Shown: positions 17,421-28,900 of the stretch, piece after piece
How the letters are laid out: each line of letters starts with the position of its first letter
How positions within the stretch are numbered: position 1 is the stretch's first letter
Source of the DNA: Candidatus Omnitrophota bacterium
GTDB taxonomy: Bacteria; Omnitrophota; Omnitrophia; Omnitrophales; Aquincolibacteriaceae
Length of the DNA: 62,815 bases
Assembly: GCA_016196565.1 (NCBI GenBank)
Contig: JACPXK010000009.1
Location: 1-62,815 of the forward strand
Reading direction: 5' to 3'
Program-made: the position numbers and the translations under genes
Notes under the pieces: generated by a model
Databases searched by the model: none
What the model was told of the DNA's origin: nothing
Seen by the model: only the letters and a program-made list of their open reading frames with translations

Positions 17421-17663
17421 ATGAAGAAAGAAGAAATCAAAACCATCATCAAGAAACTTCTTCAGGAAATCGAAGAAGAGGATATCGGCATTAGTTTGTT
17501 CTCGACTTTTTACCAGAATGAGGAAGAGCTTAGCTTCTTCAAAGAAGCGGACCGTGAGCACGTCCTTAAAATTCTGAAAAAACTTGCGGATGACAGCAAA
17601 CGGCACAAAACCATTCTCGAACACATTATCCGGAATCTTGAGGACAAAGCCCATGCCAAATAA
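17421..17663 (+). CDS. Small helical protein, possibly ferritin-like (80 aa)
   Basis: Family not recognised. The ATG at 17421 has GGGAGAG upstream; an earlier in-frame start is rejected because it overlaps the promoter. The peptide is almost all amphipathic helix and highly charged. Two helices carry Glu/Asp/His patterns (FYQNEEELSFFKEAD and ADDSKRHKTILEHII) that resemble the metal-binding helices of ferritin-like proteins. It stands before another 80-residue helical gene and may form a bundle with it. Metal binding is inference. Confidence 0.5.
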   Translation: MKKEEIKTIIKKLLQEIEEEDIGISLFSTFYQNEEELSFFKEADREHVLKILKKLADDSKRHKTILEHIIRNLEDKAHAK

Positions 17664-17681
17664 ATCCGAAGGGTGGTCCCC

Positions 17682-17930
17682 ATGAAGACGGAATATTTAA
17701 AAACGCTTTGGACATTGCGTTTTGAAAAAATAAAAAAAACCGAAGAACAGGCGGCATGGGGATATCAGGAAATTCTTGACCGCTGTCTTACGGATTTAGG
17801 AAAAGGCGACGAGATCATAGCACTGCTCGGCCAGTTAGTCCGGGAAGAACGCGGCCACGAAAAACTTGCCGAAGAGCTCATCAAAATCTGTCATCGCAAC
17901 CATCCGGAATTAGGGACGCTTTTTACGTGA
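17682..17930 (+). CDS. Small helical protein with ExxH motif (82 aa)
   Basis: Family not recognised. The ATG at 17682 is chosen over an in-frame GTG at 17673. The sequence has two helices with TEEQAAWGYQEIL and REERGHEKLAEELIKI; the E-x-x-H in the second is the usual diiron ligand motif of rubrerythrin/ferritin-like proteins. Together with the preceding gene it could supply the four helices of a diiron bundle. The stop overlaps the ppsR start by GTGA, tying it to carbon metabolism genes. Confidence 0.5.
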   Translation: MKTEYLKTLWTLRFEKIKKTEEQAAWGYQEILDRCLTDLGKGDEIIALLGQLVREERGHEKLAEELIKICHRNHPELGTLFT

Positions 17931-18733
17931 GGCTTTGTCTTGTCTCGGATGAATCGGGGAATTTGCTGGAGCATTTTGTTAACGCGATTTTGACCCAATA
18001 CCCGCGTCAATCCTTTGAGGTTGAAACCTTTCCTTTTGTCAAAACCGAAGAAGATCTCGCCAAAACCGTTCTAAAATGCCGTAAAGGCATCATCTTTCAT
18101 GCCCTTGCTTCGTCCCCCTTGAAAACGAAGATTGCCAGAGAATGCGCGAAGGAAAAAATTCCCTGCCTGGATGTGACCGGTCTGGCGGCCGAATTTCTTG
18201 AGAAAGCAGCGAAAGTAAGGCCTTTTGCCAAACCTCAAGCTGTGCATCGTGTGGATAGGGAATATATCAAGCGCATGGACGCGCTTGAATTTGCCATACA
18301 GCATGACGATAATCGCCGCATAGAAGAACTCGAAAATGCCGATATTATTGTGGTGGGGATCAGCCGTGTTTCCAAAAGTCCCAACGCCCTTTTTTTGGCT
18401 TATCGCGGATTCCGGGTAGCAAATGTTTCCATTGTTCCGGAAAATGGTTTGCCGCAGGAGTTGGAAAAACATTCGAAACCCAATGTCGTGGCCTTGACCA
18501 TTCAACCTAAAACTTTAAGCGAAATCCGGTCCCGGCGTTTTGCCAAGTGGGAATTTAAAAATTTTCAATATGAAGATTTACAAGCGATTATCCATGAAGT
18601 CGTCGAAGCCGAAAAGATTTATAAACGGAAAAAGTGGCCGGTGATCGACACCACAACCCTTGCCGTCGAGGAAACCAGCGCCATGATACTGTCCGCTTTA
18701 AAACTCAAACCGAAAGTGCTTGAGTGGCTATGA
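17927..18733 (+). CDS. ppsR: PEP synthase / pyruvate phosphate dikinase regulatory protein
   Basis: Members of this family (DUF299) are bifunctional kinase/pyrophosphorylases that switch PEP synthase or PPDK off by ADP-dependent phosphorylation and on again with phosphate. The 268-residue protein has the N-terminal VSDESGNLLEHFVNAIL and the nucleotide loop VVGISRVSKSPNALFLAYRG (G144-K150); the common form is SRVSKTP-T/S. The start is a GTG overlapping the previous stop. The neighbouring PEP carboxykinase gene suggests joint control of PEP formation. The target PpsA or PPDK is not in the window. Confidence 0.93.
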   Translation: MRLCLVSDESGNLLEHFVNAILTQYPRQSFEVETFPFVKTEEDLAKTVLKCRKGIIFHALASSPLKTKIARECAKEKIPCLDVTGLAAEFLEKAAKVRPFAKPQAVHRVDREYIKRMDALEFAIQHDDNRRIEELENADIIVVGISRVSKSPNALFLAYRGFRVANVSIVPENGLPQELEKHSKPNVVALTIQPKTLSEIRSRRFAKWEFKNFQYEDLQAIIHEVVEAEKIYKRKKWPVIDTTTLAVEETSAMILSALKLKPKVLEWL

Positions 18734-20313
18734 ATCCCGGCCTCAAACAGCTCGGCCTTGAGAATGCCGGACGTGCTTATTGGGACTTGCCGGTTGCGGC
18801 GCTTTATGAAGAAGCCGTACGCCGTCATGAAGGCCTTCTCGCCCAGGGCGGTCCTCTGGTCTTATGTACCGTGCCTTATACGGGAAGACTGCCGCAGGAT
18901 AAATTTTTTGTGCGCGAGCCTTCCAGCGAATCCAAAATCTGCTGGGGCGAGATCAATCGTCCGTTTGATCCTGCCAAGTTCAACGCCTTAAAAAACCGCA
19001 TGCTGACTTATTTTCAGGGGAAAGATATTTTTATTCAAAATTGTTATGCCGGCGCCGATCCGAGATATCAAATTCCCATCCGGGTCATCACGCAGCGGGC
19101 CACGCACGCTTTGTTTGCGCGATCGATGTTTATCCGCGAGCCGGATCCGGCCAAATTAATGCGTCTGGACCCGGAATTCACTATTCTCCACGCGCCCCAT
19201 TTTCATGCCGACCCTCAAATCGACGGCACGCATTCGGATGCCTTTATCATTTTGCATTTGGGAGAAAAACTGGTGTTAATCGGCGGCACGGCCTATGCGG
19301 GTGAAATTAAAAAATCGGTTTTTTCACTCATGAATTATCTGCTTCCCCAGCGCGGCATTATGACCATGCATGCGTCCGCCAATTATGGGAAAGACGAAAA
19401 TGATCTGGCGATTTTCTTCGGGCTTTCGGGAACCGGAAAGACGACCCTTTCCGCCTCTTCGGACCGCACCCTCATCGGGGATGATGAGCACGGCTGGAGC
19501 GACGACGGCGTTTTTAATTTTGAAGGGGGATGTTATGCCAAAGTGATCAAGCTTTCCCGGGAAGGCGAGCCGGAAATTTATGCTACCACACGGCGTTTCG
19601 GAACACTGCTTGAAAATGTGGTCATGGATACCCGCACCCGGGAAATCGATTTGAATGATGAATCACTTACGGAAAACACACGCGCCACTTATCCGATTTT
19701 TTTTATCCCGAATATGACATTAACAGGGCGCGGCGGTCATCCCAAAAATGTCATCATGCTGACTTGCGATGCTTTCGGAGTTTTCCCTCCCATTGCGCGG
19801 CTTACTCCCGATCAGGCGATGTATCATTTTCTGGCCGGTTATACCGCTAAAGTGGCGGGAACGGAAGCCGGCATTAAAGAACCTCAGGCCACGTTCAGCC
19901 CGTGTTTTGGGGTGCCGTTCATGCCGCTTTCTCCGAGTATTTACGCGGGTCTTTTGGGAGCCAAGATTGCCAAGCACAAGGTGAATGTTTGGATGATCAA
20001 TACCGGATGGAACGGTGGCCCTTACGGGGAAGGCCAGCGCATCAAACTCTCGCTTACCCGCGCCATGGTGAAAGCCGTTCTCGACGGCTCACTCAAAAAA
20101 ATCGAAACAAAACCCGATCCTATTTTCGGCATTGCCGTACCGGTTTCCTGTGCCGGCGTTCCTTCGGAAATTCTTGATCCACGGAAAACCTGGAAAGATC
20201 CCGCTGCTTATGATAAAAAAGCGCATGAGCTTGTAAGTATGTTCAAAAATAATTTCGAGAAAAATGCCGCAGACGCTCCGGCGAATATCAAAGCTGCCGG
20301 GCCCAAAATTTGA
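18730..20313 (+). CDS. pckA: Phosphoenolpyruvate carboxykinase (ATP)
   Basis: PckA turns oxaloacetate and ATP into PEP and CO2, the entry to gluconeogenesis. The 527 residues contain the kinase-1a loop FFGLSGTGKTTLSAS (about 231-239), kinase-2-like LIGDDEHGWSDDGVFNFEGGCYAK with metal-binding aspartates, GGTAYAGEIKKSVFS with the catalytic lysine, and the C-terminal NTGWNGGPYGEGQRIKL. The ATG at 18730 overlaps the ppsR stop (ATGA); a GTG two codons earlier is possible. This is the ATP-type family. Confidence 0.96.
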   Translation: MNPGLKQLGLENAGRAYWDLPVAALYEEAVRRHEGLLAQGGPLVLCTVPYTGRLPQDKFFVREPSSESKICWGEINRPFDPAKFNALKNRMLTYFQGKDIFIQNCYAGADPRYQIPIRVITQRATHALFARSMFIREPDPAKLMRLDPEFTILHAPHFHADPQIDGTHSDAFIILHLGEKLVLIGGTAYAGEIKKSVFSLMNYLLPQRGIMTMHASANYGKDENDLAIFFGLSGTGKTTLSASSDRTLIGDDEHGWSDDGVFNFEGGCYAKVIKLSREGEPEIYATTRRFGTLLENVVMDTRTREIDLNDESLTENTRATYPIFFIPNMTLTGRGGHPKNVIMLTCDAFGVFPPIARLTPDQAMYHFLAGYTAKVAGTEAGIKEPQATFSPCFGVPFMPLSPSIYAGLLGAKIAKHKVNVWMINTGWNGGPYGEGQRIKLSLTRAMVKAVLDGSLKKIETKPDPIFGIAVPVSCAGVPSEILDPRKTWKDPAAYDKKAHELVSMFKNNFEKNAADAPANIKAAGPKI

Positions 20314-20333
20314 AACAATATGAGGAGATCGCG

Positions 20334-20765
20334 ATGAGAAAATATTTAGGGTTCTTTCTTTTTATTTTAATTTTTTCCGGTTCCGGTTTTGCGGCGATTG
20401 ATCGTGACGAGGGAATGGCCCCGGCGGACGGATTTTTTCTGCCCGAGGGGGACGGTGTCCGCGGGAAAAAAGCCTTTATGGATTTAAAATGCACCTCCTG
20501 TCATTGGGTTCAAAATGAATTGAATCTTTCGGCTCCGGTGGCGGAAAAATCCGGCCCGATTCTCGGCACCAAACAGGCGGCCTATGCCCCCGGCTGGATT
20601 GCTAATTCCATCACTTCTCCTTCCCATACCATCGGATTTGACACGGACGGTCAAGCGGATGAAAGCGATCTTTCGCGCATGGGGGATTTTACCGAGACTA
20701 TGACGGTGCGTCAGATGATTGATCTTGTCGCCTATATCAAATCCCTTGGAGAAGAGAAAAAATAG
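20334..20765 (+). CDS. Periplasmic monohaem cytochrome c-like protein
   Basis: The ATG at 20334 follows GAGGAG and opens a signal peptide (MRKYLGFFLFILIFSGSGFA, cleavage likely after AA around residue 22). The mature part has one haem c motif CTSCH near residue 58 and a distal SRMGDFTETMTVRQMIDLVAYI segment whose methionines could be the axial ligand. At 143 residues it is a class I-type c cytochrome with a long middle loop. It begins shortly after pckA. An electron-transfer role in the periplasm is inferred; the partner is unknown. Confidence 0.8.
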   Translation: MRKYLGFFLFILIFSGSGFAAIDRDEGMAPADGFFLPEGDGVRGKKAFMDLKCTSCHWVQNELNLSAPVAEKSGPILGTKQAAYAPGWIANSITSPSHTIGFDTDGQADESDLSRMGDFTETMTVRQMIDLVAYIKSLGEEKK

Positions 20766-20905
20766 CAATTTATAGCATTATTGATTTAAAATATTCTTCC
20801 TCATTCAATCCATCTCTCCAACATTCTTAATTATTAACTGCTGTTGAAAATTCTCCTCAAATATGCGATCTTTTTCCTCACATTTTTCACCCTTTTGAAA
20901 AGCCT

Positions 20906-21088
20906 ATGCAAAACGAAATCCTAACCATTCATGAAGTAAGCGAATATCTGAGAATCCCGGTCTCTACGATTTACTCCCTGGCGCAAAAGAAAAAACTACG
21001 GGGGGCAAAGATAGGGAGACAGTGGCGCTTCCTTAGAGAAGAAATCGTGAATTATCTTCGCGGGCAGGAGGGGGCATATGCCTCATAA
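20906..21088 (+). CDS. Excisionase-type HTH DNA-binding protein (60 aa)
   Basis: The peptide is a complete MerR/excisionase-like winged HTH: LTIHEVSEYLRIPVSTIYSL, then KKKLRGAKIGRQWRF and REEIVNYLRGQ. Such stand-alone domains bind DNA as Xis proteins or as small regulators. The gene ends 11 bases inside the giant gene, whose strong AGGAGG ribosome site (21066-21071) lies in its coding sequence, so the two are translationally coupled. There is no integrase or attachment site nearby, so a regulatory role is more likely than excision. The 140-base gap upstream is A/T-rich with no convincing promoter. Confidence 0.85.
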   Translation: MQNEILTIHEVSEYLRIPVSTIYSLAQKKKLRGAKIGRQWRFLREEIVNYLRGQEGAYAS

Positions 21089-22970
21089 CCCGCCCGTCTT
21101 CCGGTATTCAGTTTTTTTACGCTTTACGGCCCTTGTCACCTTGCTCACTTTTTCTGTTCCGCAGGATTTAAGGGCCATGGTCGTGGCGTCTGGTCCCCAA
21201 CGGGAAACTCAGAGGGAAGTGCCGTTTCTTGTGAATACGGTATCCATTCCCTCCAGCATCGGAAAAATCGAGGAAATATACCAGGCTTCGCCGGAAAGCC
21301 CTCGCGTGGTCCTTATTCAGGATGCCCACTCCATTCCGGACGCCCAGAAGAATATTCAAAAATTAATTCATCATTTTCAAAAACAATATGGAATTGGCCT
21401 CGTGGCGCTTGAAGGGGCTTCGTCCAAGTTAGACCCGCAGATTTTAAGGAGTTTCCCGGACAAAGAAAAATTAGAAAAAACCTTGGATCAGTATTTCGAA
21501 AAGGGGGAACTTACCGGAAGTTCTGCCGCCGCCATTTTTTCTCCCGGAGATGGGAATAAAACGGTTTTCCAAGGCATTGAAGACTGGAAAATGTACGAAG
21601 AAGGTCTGGGCCTTTACCTTAAGGCGATGAAAAATCAGCCGGAGATCCTCAAAAGTCTTCACGCGCGCTCAAAGGACCTCGCCGCAAAAAAAGAAAAGAT
21701 TTATTCCAAAGAGCTTTTAGAAATCGACAAAATGCTTCAATCGTTCGAAGAAAATCATCAGAGTTTGGTCGAGGTCTTGAAACGGTTGTCCCGGATCAAA
21801 AGACCGCCCCAAAGCACCGAACTCGAATTGATTTTGGCGGAGGCCGAACGTGAGAACTTGGATTCTAAAGCTGAATTTTTGGAAGTCGGGACAATCGCGA
21901 AAAACATGCAAAGGCTTCTGCAAAAGCCATGGCTGCGAAGCCGTCTTGCTGAATTTAACGCCAAATTCCAAGAATTCAAAACCTCGCAGATATCTGCCTC
22001 GGCCTTCGCGTTTTATCTGAGAGAACTTTCTGAGTTGTCGGGCGTCCCTTTGCCGGTTTCAGTTCCCTTAGACCGCCTGATCAAAAACCAAAAACGCCTT
22101 GCCAATATCGAAGGCTCAAAACTCTTCCGTGATTTTGAAGATTACGCAGAGGAAATAATGGCTTTTCTTATCCGCAATGAAGAACAAGGGGGTATCAAGC
22201 AGGAAAGTAGAAAATTGGCCCTCCTGGGGAAGTTGGTCCGCCTTGAATTGACGCGGGCAGAATGGAATGAGGCTCAGCCGTTGGCCCAGAATCCGCAATG
22301 GACTGATCATCTGGCCTTTTATCAAAATGCCGAAAAACGCGACGATATCTTTTTAAATCAACTGTCATCCCTCATGCGGGAAAGAAAAACAGAATCCGCG
22401 ATTCTCATCGCCGGGGGTTTTCATGCAGAAGGATTAATGGCGAGACTTAAAGAGAACAATATTTCTTATCTTCTTCTTACGCCCCAAATCAATTCTATTC
22501 CCCAAGAAAATTATTATTTGAATCATATGAAAGGGGACGTCTCATGGAAAAGTTATTTCCGGGTTGAGAATGGGAGGGTCCATGTTTATCAGGCCTTTGT
22601 CCGTGCCGTGCGGGACCGGCTCATGGCCGGGCATTCGTCTCTGTTTTTGAAATCCTGGCGCGATCAAATCATTCGCGATCTTGCCCAGGAAGGAGGCCTC
22701 GAGCGGGCAGGGGATTACACGGGATTTCTTGATGAAATTTCTAAGGATGGGAATCAAAATCATTCCGTCAAAGACAAACTGCGTAAAATCAATGAATTCA
22801 TCAAAGGTCTGCGCCATCTCGAAATCCGCGGCGAACTTACCGGCCCGAATGTACTCAAACTCCTTCAGCCTTCTGCCGTACCGGCGGTTGCCATCGCCAT
22901 TCAATTGGCCTCAGGGAATACCATGCGTTGGCCATTGATTGAAGACCCCGTTGGTTCCGGCCCCGCCGCT
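21078..22970 (+). other. Giant protein module 1: signal segment and TraB/ChaN/EreA-like domain
   Basis: Residues 1-631. After the signal segment, VVLIQDAHSIPDAQKNIQKL (from about 76) and GLVALEGASSKLDP resemble the first strands of TraB/Tiki/ChaN/EreA-type hydrolases, in which an early His and Glu and a late GGxH are conserved; ILIAGGFHAEGLM near residue 444 supplies the late motif. A long coiled helical insert lies between. Hydrolase or peptidase activity is inferred. Confidence 0.45.
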
Positions 22971-25900
22971 CGTTCTGAAGTAAGAAAAATTGAGCCGAGT
23001 CCCGTGGTCATGAAATATCTGGCGCCGCCTCCGCAGGACATAAAAAAATCCAAAGCCAGAAAAAAACCGCGCTCCCGGACTGAAAAGGCGACCTTGCCCG
23101 CCAAACCTCAGCCGAGACAATGGCTTGTTTTCCCCGTGAATGGAAAGGATAAACTCAATCTTCATGCCAGGAATTTTCAAGAAATGACCAAACCCTTAAC
23201 GGATAAAGAAAAAATAGAATTTGAGAGGTATCTTGTAAAAGCTGTGGCGCCTGTTGTGCAAGATTTTGAGAAAAGCGGGTTATGGCATCCTTTTCGCGAG
23301 AAAGGGCATGATTTTAAAGCTCCCGGAGAAACCTGGACAGGAGAAGAAGGAGTTCTTACCCGCCTTCAATTTTATAATCCTATTATCTCGCGCAAATATT
23401 TTATCGACCGGTTGGTCCTGCCGCATATTTTGCGGCATTCTCCCCAAGCCGGCGCTTGGAGCGTTGCTTCCTGGGACGATCCCCGCCAAGGCCGGCCGAT
23501 TGCCAGAGAAAAAGAACGCATGATTCATTTGATGAGAGATACGGTGGAACATGTCATTTCCAAATATGGTTTGGGAGATATCCATATTCCGGAATTCATC
23601 CAGGAGGGTTACGCCAAAGGGCTTTTACCTTATTTTTGGCAGCGTTTGCTGCTGAGGGTGAATCGGCTGGTCAGCCCGGAAGTTATGGAAAATATTGTTT
23701 CCGCCATGTTTTTTTCGATCATTTCAATCGTTCTTGCCTTTCTCCGGAGTGTTTTCCACCTTGAAAAAACGGCGGAATTTTTAAGCGACTTTGTGGTTTT
23801 ACGGATTGGGAAAATTCAAGTCAATATCGCGGACGTCTTATTCGCCGCAATCATTGTCGGAGTGCTTTTTCGTCCTCAGTTCGAAAAATTTGAAAATTGG
23901 CTGAAAAATCTCGAAAGAGATTATCATGACCAGATTTTGGGCCGGGTTTTTACCCGGATTACGGCCGGCATTTATCATAAAAATTTAGAAAAGTTTGAAA
24001 ATGATTTTGCGCGTTTACGCGGCCGTTTTGAGCCTTCGGCCGAACCTTTATTCCGCGAAACACAGCATGTATTGATTGATATCGGCAATGAAAAACAACG
24101 GTACTTGCGTTTTGTCCAGTCCGGGAGTTTATTGATAGATTCCGGAATCAAGCTTGACGCCGAGACGGTGATCGTAGCCATGCTTGCGGACGCTTTGGGG
24201 CATAATCCCGAACGTTTTGAGGTCCATGTCCGGCGCTGGGAAAGCCGTCAAGAATGGGCGGATAAATTATGGGAAAAAACTTCTGTGGGACGTTCGCGGG
24301 GTCCGCGTCCCGAAAATCAATGGGACCGGCTGCTTGCTCTTCTTCCGCTTATCCGTATTCAGCAGCATGATTATTACCGGGACCACTACGCCTGGGAAAA
24401 TGCCCAGCCCAGCATTGACGCTTCGGAGCAAAGCGGGATAGAAACTTCAACCGGAGAACAGCAGGAGACACTTGCAGAAGAAATTTCAAAAATCAAAAAT
24501 GAGGAGACCGAGGCCTATCATCGATATCTTGCCGGCAAATTGATCCATCGCATTCAAAAAAGAAGATTAAGTATTCACAAAAGGCGTCAAACCATTCTGG
24601 CCTATTTCGGAGTTTCTTTGGCACGGCTCCGGTACTTGGAAGACAATTACACGGCCAACGAAGAGATTAATCCCGAATATGCCGAACGTCTTTTTGATAT
24701 GGGCGAGACTCATTGGCCGGGCATGCTGCAAAGAATTCATGATTATCAAAATTTGCGAAATAAATTCGGTCTATCGAAAGGCGAGATCGGGGTTCTTTTA
24801 GCTCAAATTCGGGAACATCTACAACGAGCGAAAGCGGCCCATGCAAGGGCCGAAGTGCGCATAAGCAAAGAAGCTTTTATTGAAAATCTCAAGCAGCGAA
24901 CGGCTCAAAAATTTGCGGCAGCTTCCAGCCTTAATCTTGATTATCCAAGCTGGACTGCGCACGCACTTTATCAAGTGTTAAACGGGACAATCCTTGAAAT
25001 TTATGAATTTTTGACAAAGGACCAAGAACCAGACGGGATTGCGCTTGCCCAATATGGCAGCCTTTCCCGGAACCTTTTTTATGGTGTTACTTCGGACATT
25101 GACCTTGTGATTATCGCGCGTGATGAACCCCAGTTGGAATTCGCGAATCATATCAAAAATGAACTAAGCGATATTCTGGCACAAGTCATCCCCCAAAATG
25201 GAAAAGAAGACCAATTCGTTAAGCTGGCCACAAGCCGGCCTCTAACTCCCATGGAAACTTTTACCTGGGCCCATTCGCGTTTTCTTGCCGGGGATTCAAA
25301 AGTATTTCAAACTTTCCAGCAAACCGTGCACGCGTCGTCAGGCGAAATGGCCTATCAAGCGGCTTTTCTTTTTAATTTTCTCGAACGTCCGATGCGTGAA
25401 CATAAAACGATGGAAGGCCAAGTGAATATCAAAAGCATGCCGGGCGGGTTGAAGGACCTCGGAATCTTGCATCAGTTTGCGGAATCCCACCGGGGGTATG
25501 CGGCGCTCCCTTTTCCCGGGGCCATGAAGGTTTTAGCCGATGAGGGAATTCTTCCTTTTGAAAATGTGAAGGACCTGAACCATTTGTTCGAAATCCTTTC
25601 ACGCCTAAGGCTTCAAGGCGGGGTTGAAGTAAAACCTGATGAGTTGCGCCCATATCAAGATTTGATCGATCGTGTGGCCGGGGTTGTGTCTTTTGCCGAA
25701 GATGAAATAGTAAAAAGAATGCTTGGATTGGATCAAATTCAAAATCCATCTCCTTTTTTGCAGGTTTATTTGACGGGGAAAATGACCGATCCTGACCGGC
25801 TTCAAGCCATCTTTTCTGAAAAACTTCGCGAGGCCGGCGGGAAGATCGAAGAAATGAACTGGCTCTATTTGGCCGCTTTTTCTTCCAATCCGGCTACGCC

Positions 25901-28900
25901 CGCTTCAATTCTCGAGAAAATGATGCCGATCACGAAATTTCGATGGTCTCAAAAAATCACCACGAACATGATTGCCCATCCTCATATTCCTACGGAGGCT
26001 TTGCAAACCCTTTCCCATGAAACCGCCATTAATAAAGAATACCGGGCATTGGCCCTCGAAAAGCTACAAAGCCGTCCGGCAAAATCCGAAACGCGGTCGC
26101 TGCCGCAAATCAAAAATGATTTGAAACGAATTTTGAAGGAGGTTCAATCGGGGCTTAATCGCCAAGAGGCCTTGCGGGAGGTCGATCAATTGCTGGCTGA
26201 TTGGCTCAGCCAAGAAAGTATCAGCGGCTTACCGGGATTGAATTACGGATGGGTTTATGACTCGCCGTCAAAAAAATTCCTGCTTGCCGAAGGCGGCCAA
26301 GAACTTAAAAGTATCGCGGGGGCTTTGCAATTTCACAGTTTTTTTGACGGTGCGGATTTGGTCATTTTCATTGATTCTCTCCGCTTTGAGCCGAAGGTCA
26401 CCGGCCGAGCATTAACTCATTGGCTGCTTAAACAATTTGCAGAAATCATTCCCAAGGGGCATAGGGTAAAAATTGCGGGGGCTATTTTGCATACTCCAAC
26501 CTTGATTGAGCTTGCGGAAGATTTGTCATCCAAAATCGATTTGACCCGGCAGGCCAAACGCCGCGGGGCGTTGAGTCCTTTTGCAAAACTTTTGCTTTCC
26601 TCCCTTGATTATTACCGCGAAGCGCGCGGCAGAAGGCTGGCGCTTACGCCAGCCTCAGGTTCGGAAGAGGCGAAACACAATGTTTCTTTGAATATTGGGC
26701 TGGCGGCCTTTTATATGCTCAAACCTCAGCTTTTGCCCAATCAGGCATGGGTAGAAAAGAAATCCATGGGACAAATCAGCAGACTACACGGCATTCCGGC
26801 GAAAATTTTGGTGGGAAGTGACAATGACAACGACTCCGCATTTTTAATGTTCGAGCTTGCGTTCTTTTCTCAAAACGATCATGCCGTGACTTCCAAAGAA
26901 CAAATGGAGCAGATCATGTCCGAGGAAGCTGACTTGCTTTTATCCAGGATTCTGCCGTCTTTGAATGAAACCCGCCATGAAGAATTGAAAAAGCTTTTAA
27001 TTCAAAGCACGGCCCATCGCTTTAACCGTACTTTCTCAAAAGCCCTGTGGACGGGATTGACGAGCGGCGTTCTTTTTGCGCTGGCAGGCCTGGGGAGATC
27101 CTTTTTAATTGCGGGTTTAGGTTTCACTGCGGGTTTTATCTTAGGAATCATCACTCAAAGACGAGTGGAAAAAAGTCCTCACGTTCATCCCATTTTTTTG
27201 AACATCAATCTAGCGGACAAAGATTTAAATTCAGAATTTAATGCCCGCAGAACTTTGGTGCATGAATGGATTCATTTTCTTTATCATCGAAATTTGCTTA
27301 AAACGGACGCCGCTTCGTCGGCGGTTGACCGGCTGCGCTACGCGGAATTGACGGGGGATGTGCATCTGGCTCCTAAGGCATGGCCATGGAATCACGGATT
27401 CGCGCTTTGGGAAGGGTTTCAGGCCATGGAAGGGGTGCTGGAAAAAGATGATTTTAAGGAAAGTCCATTATCTCCGGTGCTTGCGGCTGTTCTGGAAAAA
27501 GCAGGGCGGGCTCGCATCTCCGATTATTTATTTACGATGGCCTTATCTCCCGAACGATTGCTGCAATATTTAATATGGTCTATGGTTTGGATTCTCACAG
27601 GGTTCCGGTTCAAGCTTGAAAATTATCTTCGCTCTTTCCGTCTCGGTGGGATGGCCATTAGTTTGTATAAAAACCATCCGGCCTTGAAAACTTCTGAGGG
27701 GACGGTTTCTCCGGCATGGATTTTTTCACGCGAAATCTTGGCAGGCAAAACCGCAGCGGAAGCTTATGCGGCAGTGCGTCCTTTTCTTGCCGGAACACGC
27801 TCTGAAATTCGCATCGAAAGATTAAAATCTTTCTTACCGTTTAGAGGCTTCATTGACAGTCTCAAAAAATCCGGGCGATGGGAATTTTATAAAAAGGAAC
27901 TATTAGATTTTGCCTTTCCTTTGATTGCCGTGAGTGCTGTGTTTATTGCGGGCGCGGCCAAAGAAACTATTTTTCAAGAATTTCCTTTTACGCCGACATG
28001 GGGAAAATCGCTTATAGCAATATCCATAGCCGCTTTTTTAATCATGTTCTTTCAGCATTTGGTAAAAGAAAGTAAACATTTTATTCAGGAAAAACATTTT
28101 TCTTCCTCTATTTTCCGTCTGTTGACTTATCCCTTAGTGGCAATCAGTCTTCTTTTGTGGGAGGCTAAAGCTCCCTATTCATTGTTTAATCATTCAGGTA
28201 GTTCTTGGCTAAGTTTCCTTCCCGATACTCGTGTTTTAGCGGAGATGACACTCGATTTTATTCAACGAATTCCTGTCGTTGGCAAAAGCAGTTTATTTTC
28301 GTGGCCTGCGTTAGATGCTGTTTTAAAAGTTTTTCACTTGATTATCAGCATTTCGATTCTTCTGCCAAGCTTGTTTGCTGCCTTCATTTTGCCTCATTTG
28401 ATGTGGGAAGGATTCCTGGGTTTAGGTTCCGCCGTCGGTTCGCCGAAGATCCGGCGATGGTCAGAAGATTGGAAAGAACACATGCGCTCCTTCCTTCCGT
28501 CCCGCTCTGAAACGCGAGGTAATTTGATTTCTGAGGAGCTCCTCGGATCGAAATATCCCATAAGAGTTGTCGCGCGGACATTGTATTCCTTAATTAACGA
28601 AGGAAGAGAAGACGAGGGAGCTATTGCAATCCCTGATGCCACTTTACCGGCCCATGATGAATATTTTAAAAGAAATCTTCACGGAAGGATTATGGATGCC
28701 AATCTAGAATTTGCCAGCGCTGCGGGGTTGCCTGAAGCTGCAGAATTACAAGCGCTGGTGAAGAAGGGAAAAGTCGCTCTACTGGAATCTGCCGACATTC
28801 GTAGCAAAGCAGTTGACTCCCGAGATGAAATTAAAGATATGCTCTGGCATGAACAATTGCATTTGGCTCTTGATGATAATCCCGATATCTCATCAACCGT

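Noticed and set aside
20906..21088. Excisionase of an integrated mobile element
   Set aside because: No integrase, transposase, attachment-site repeat or tRNA gene was seen nearby; a regulator is the simpler reading.
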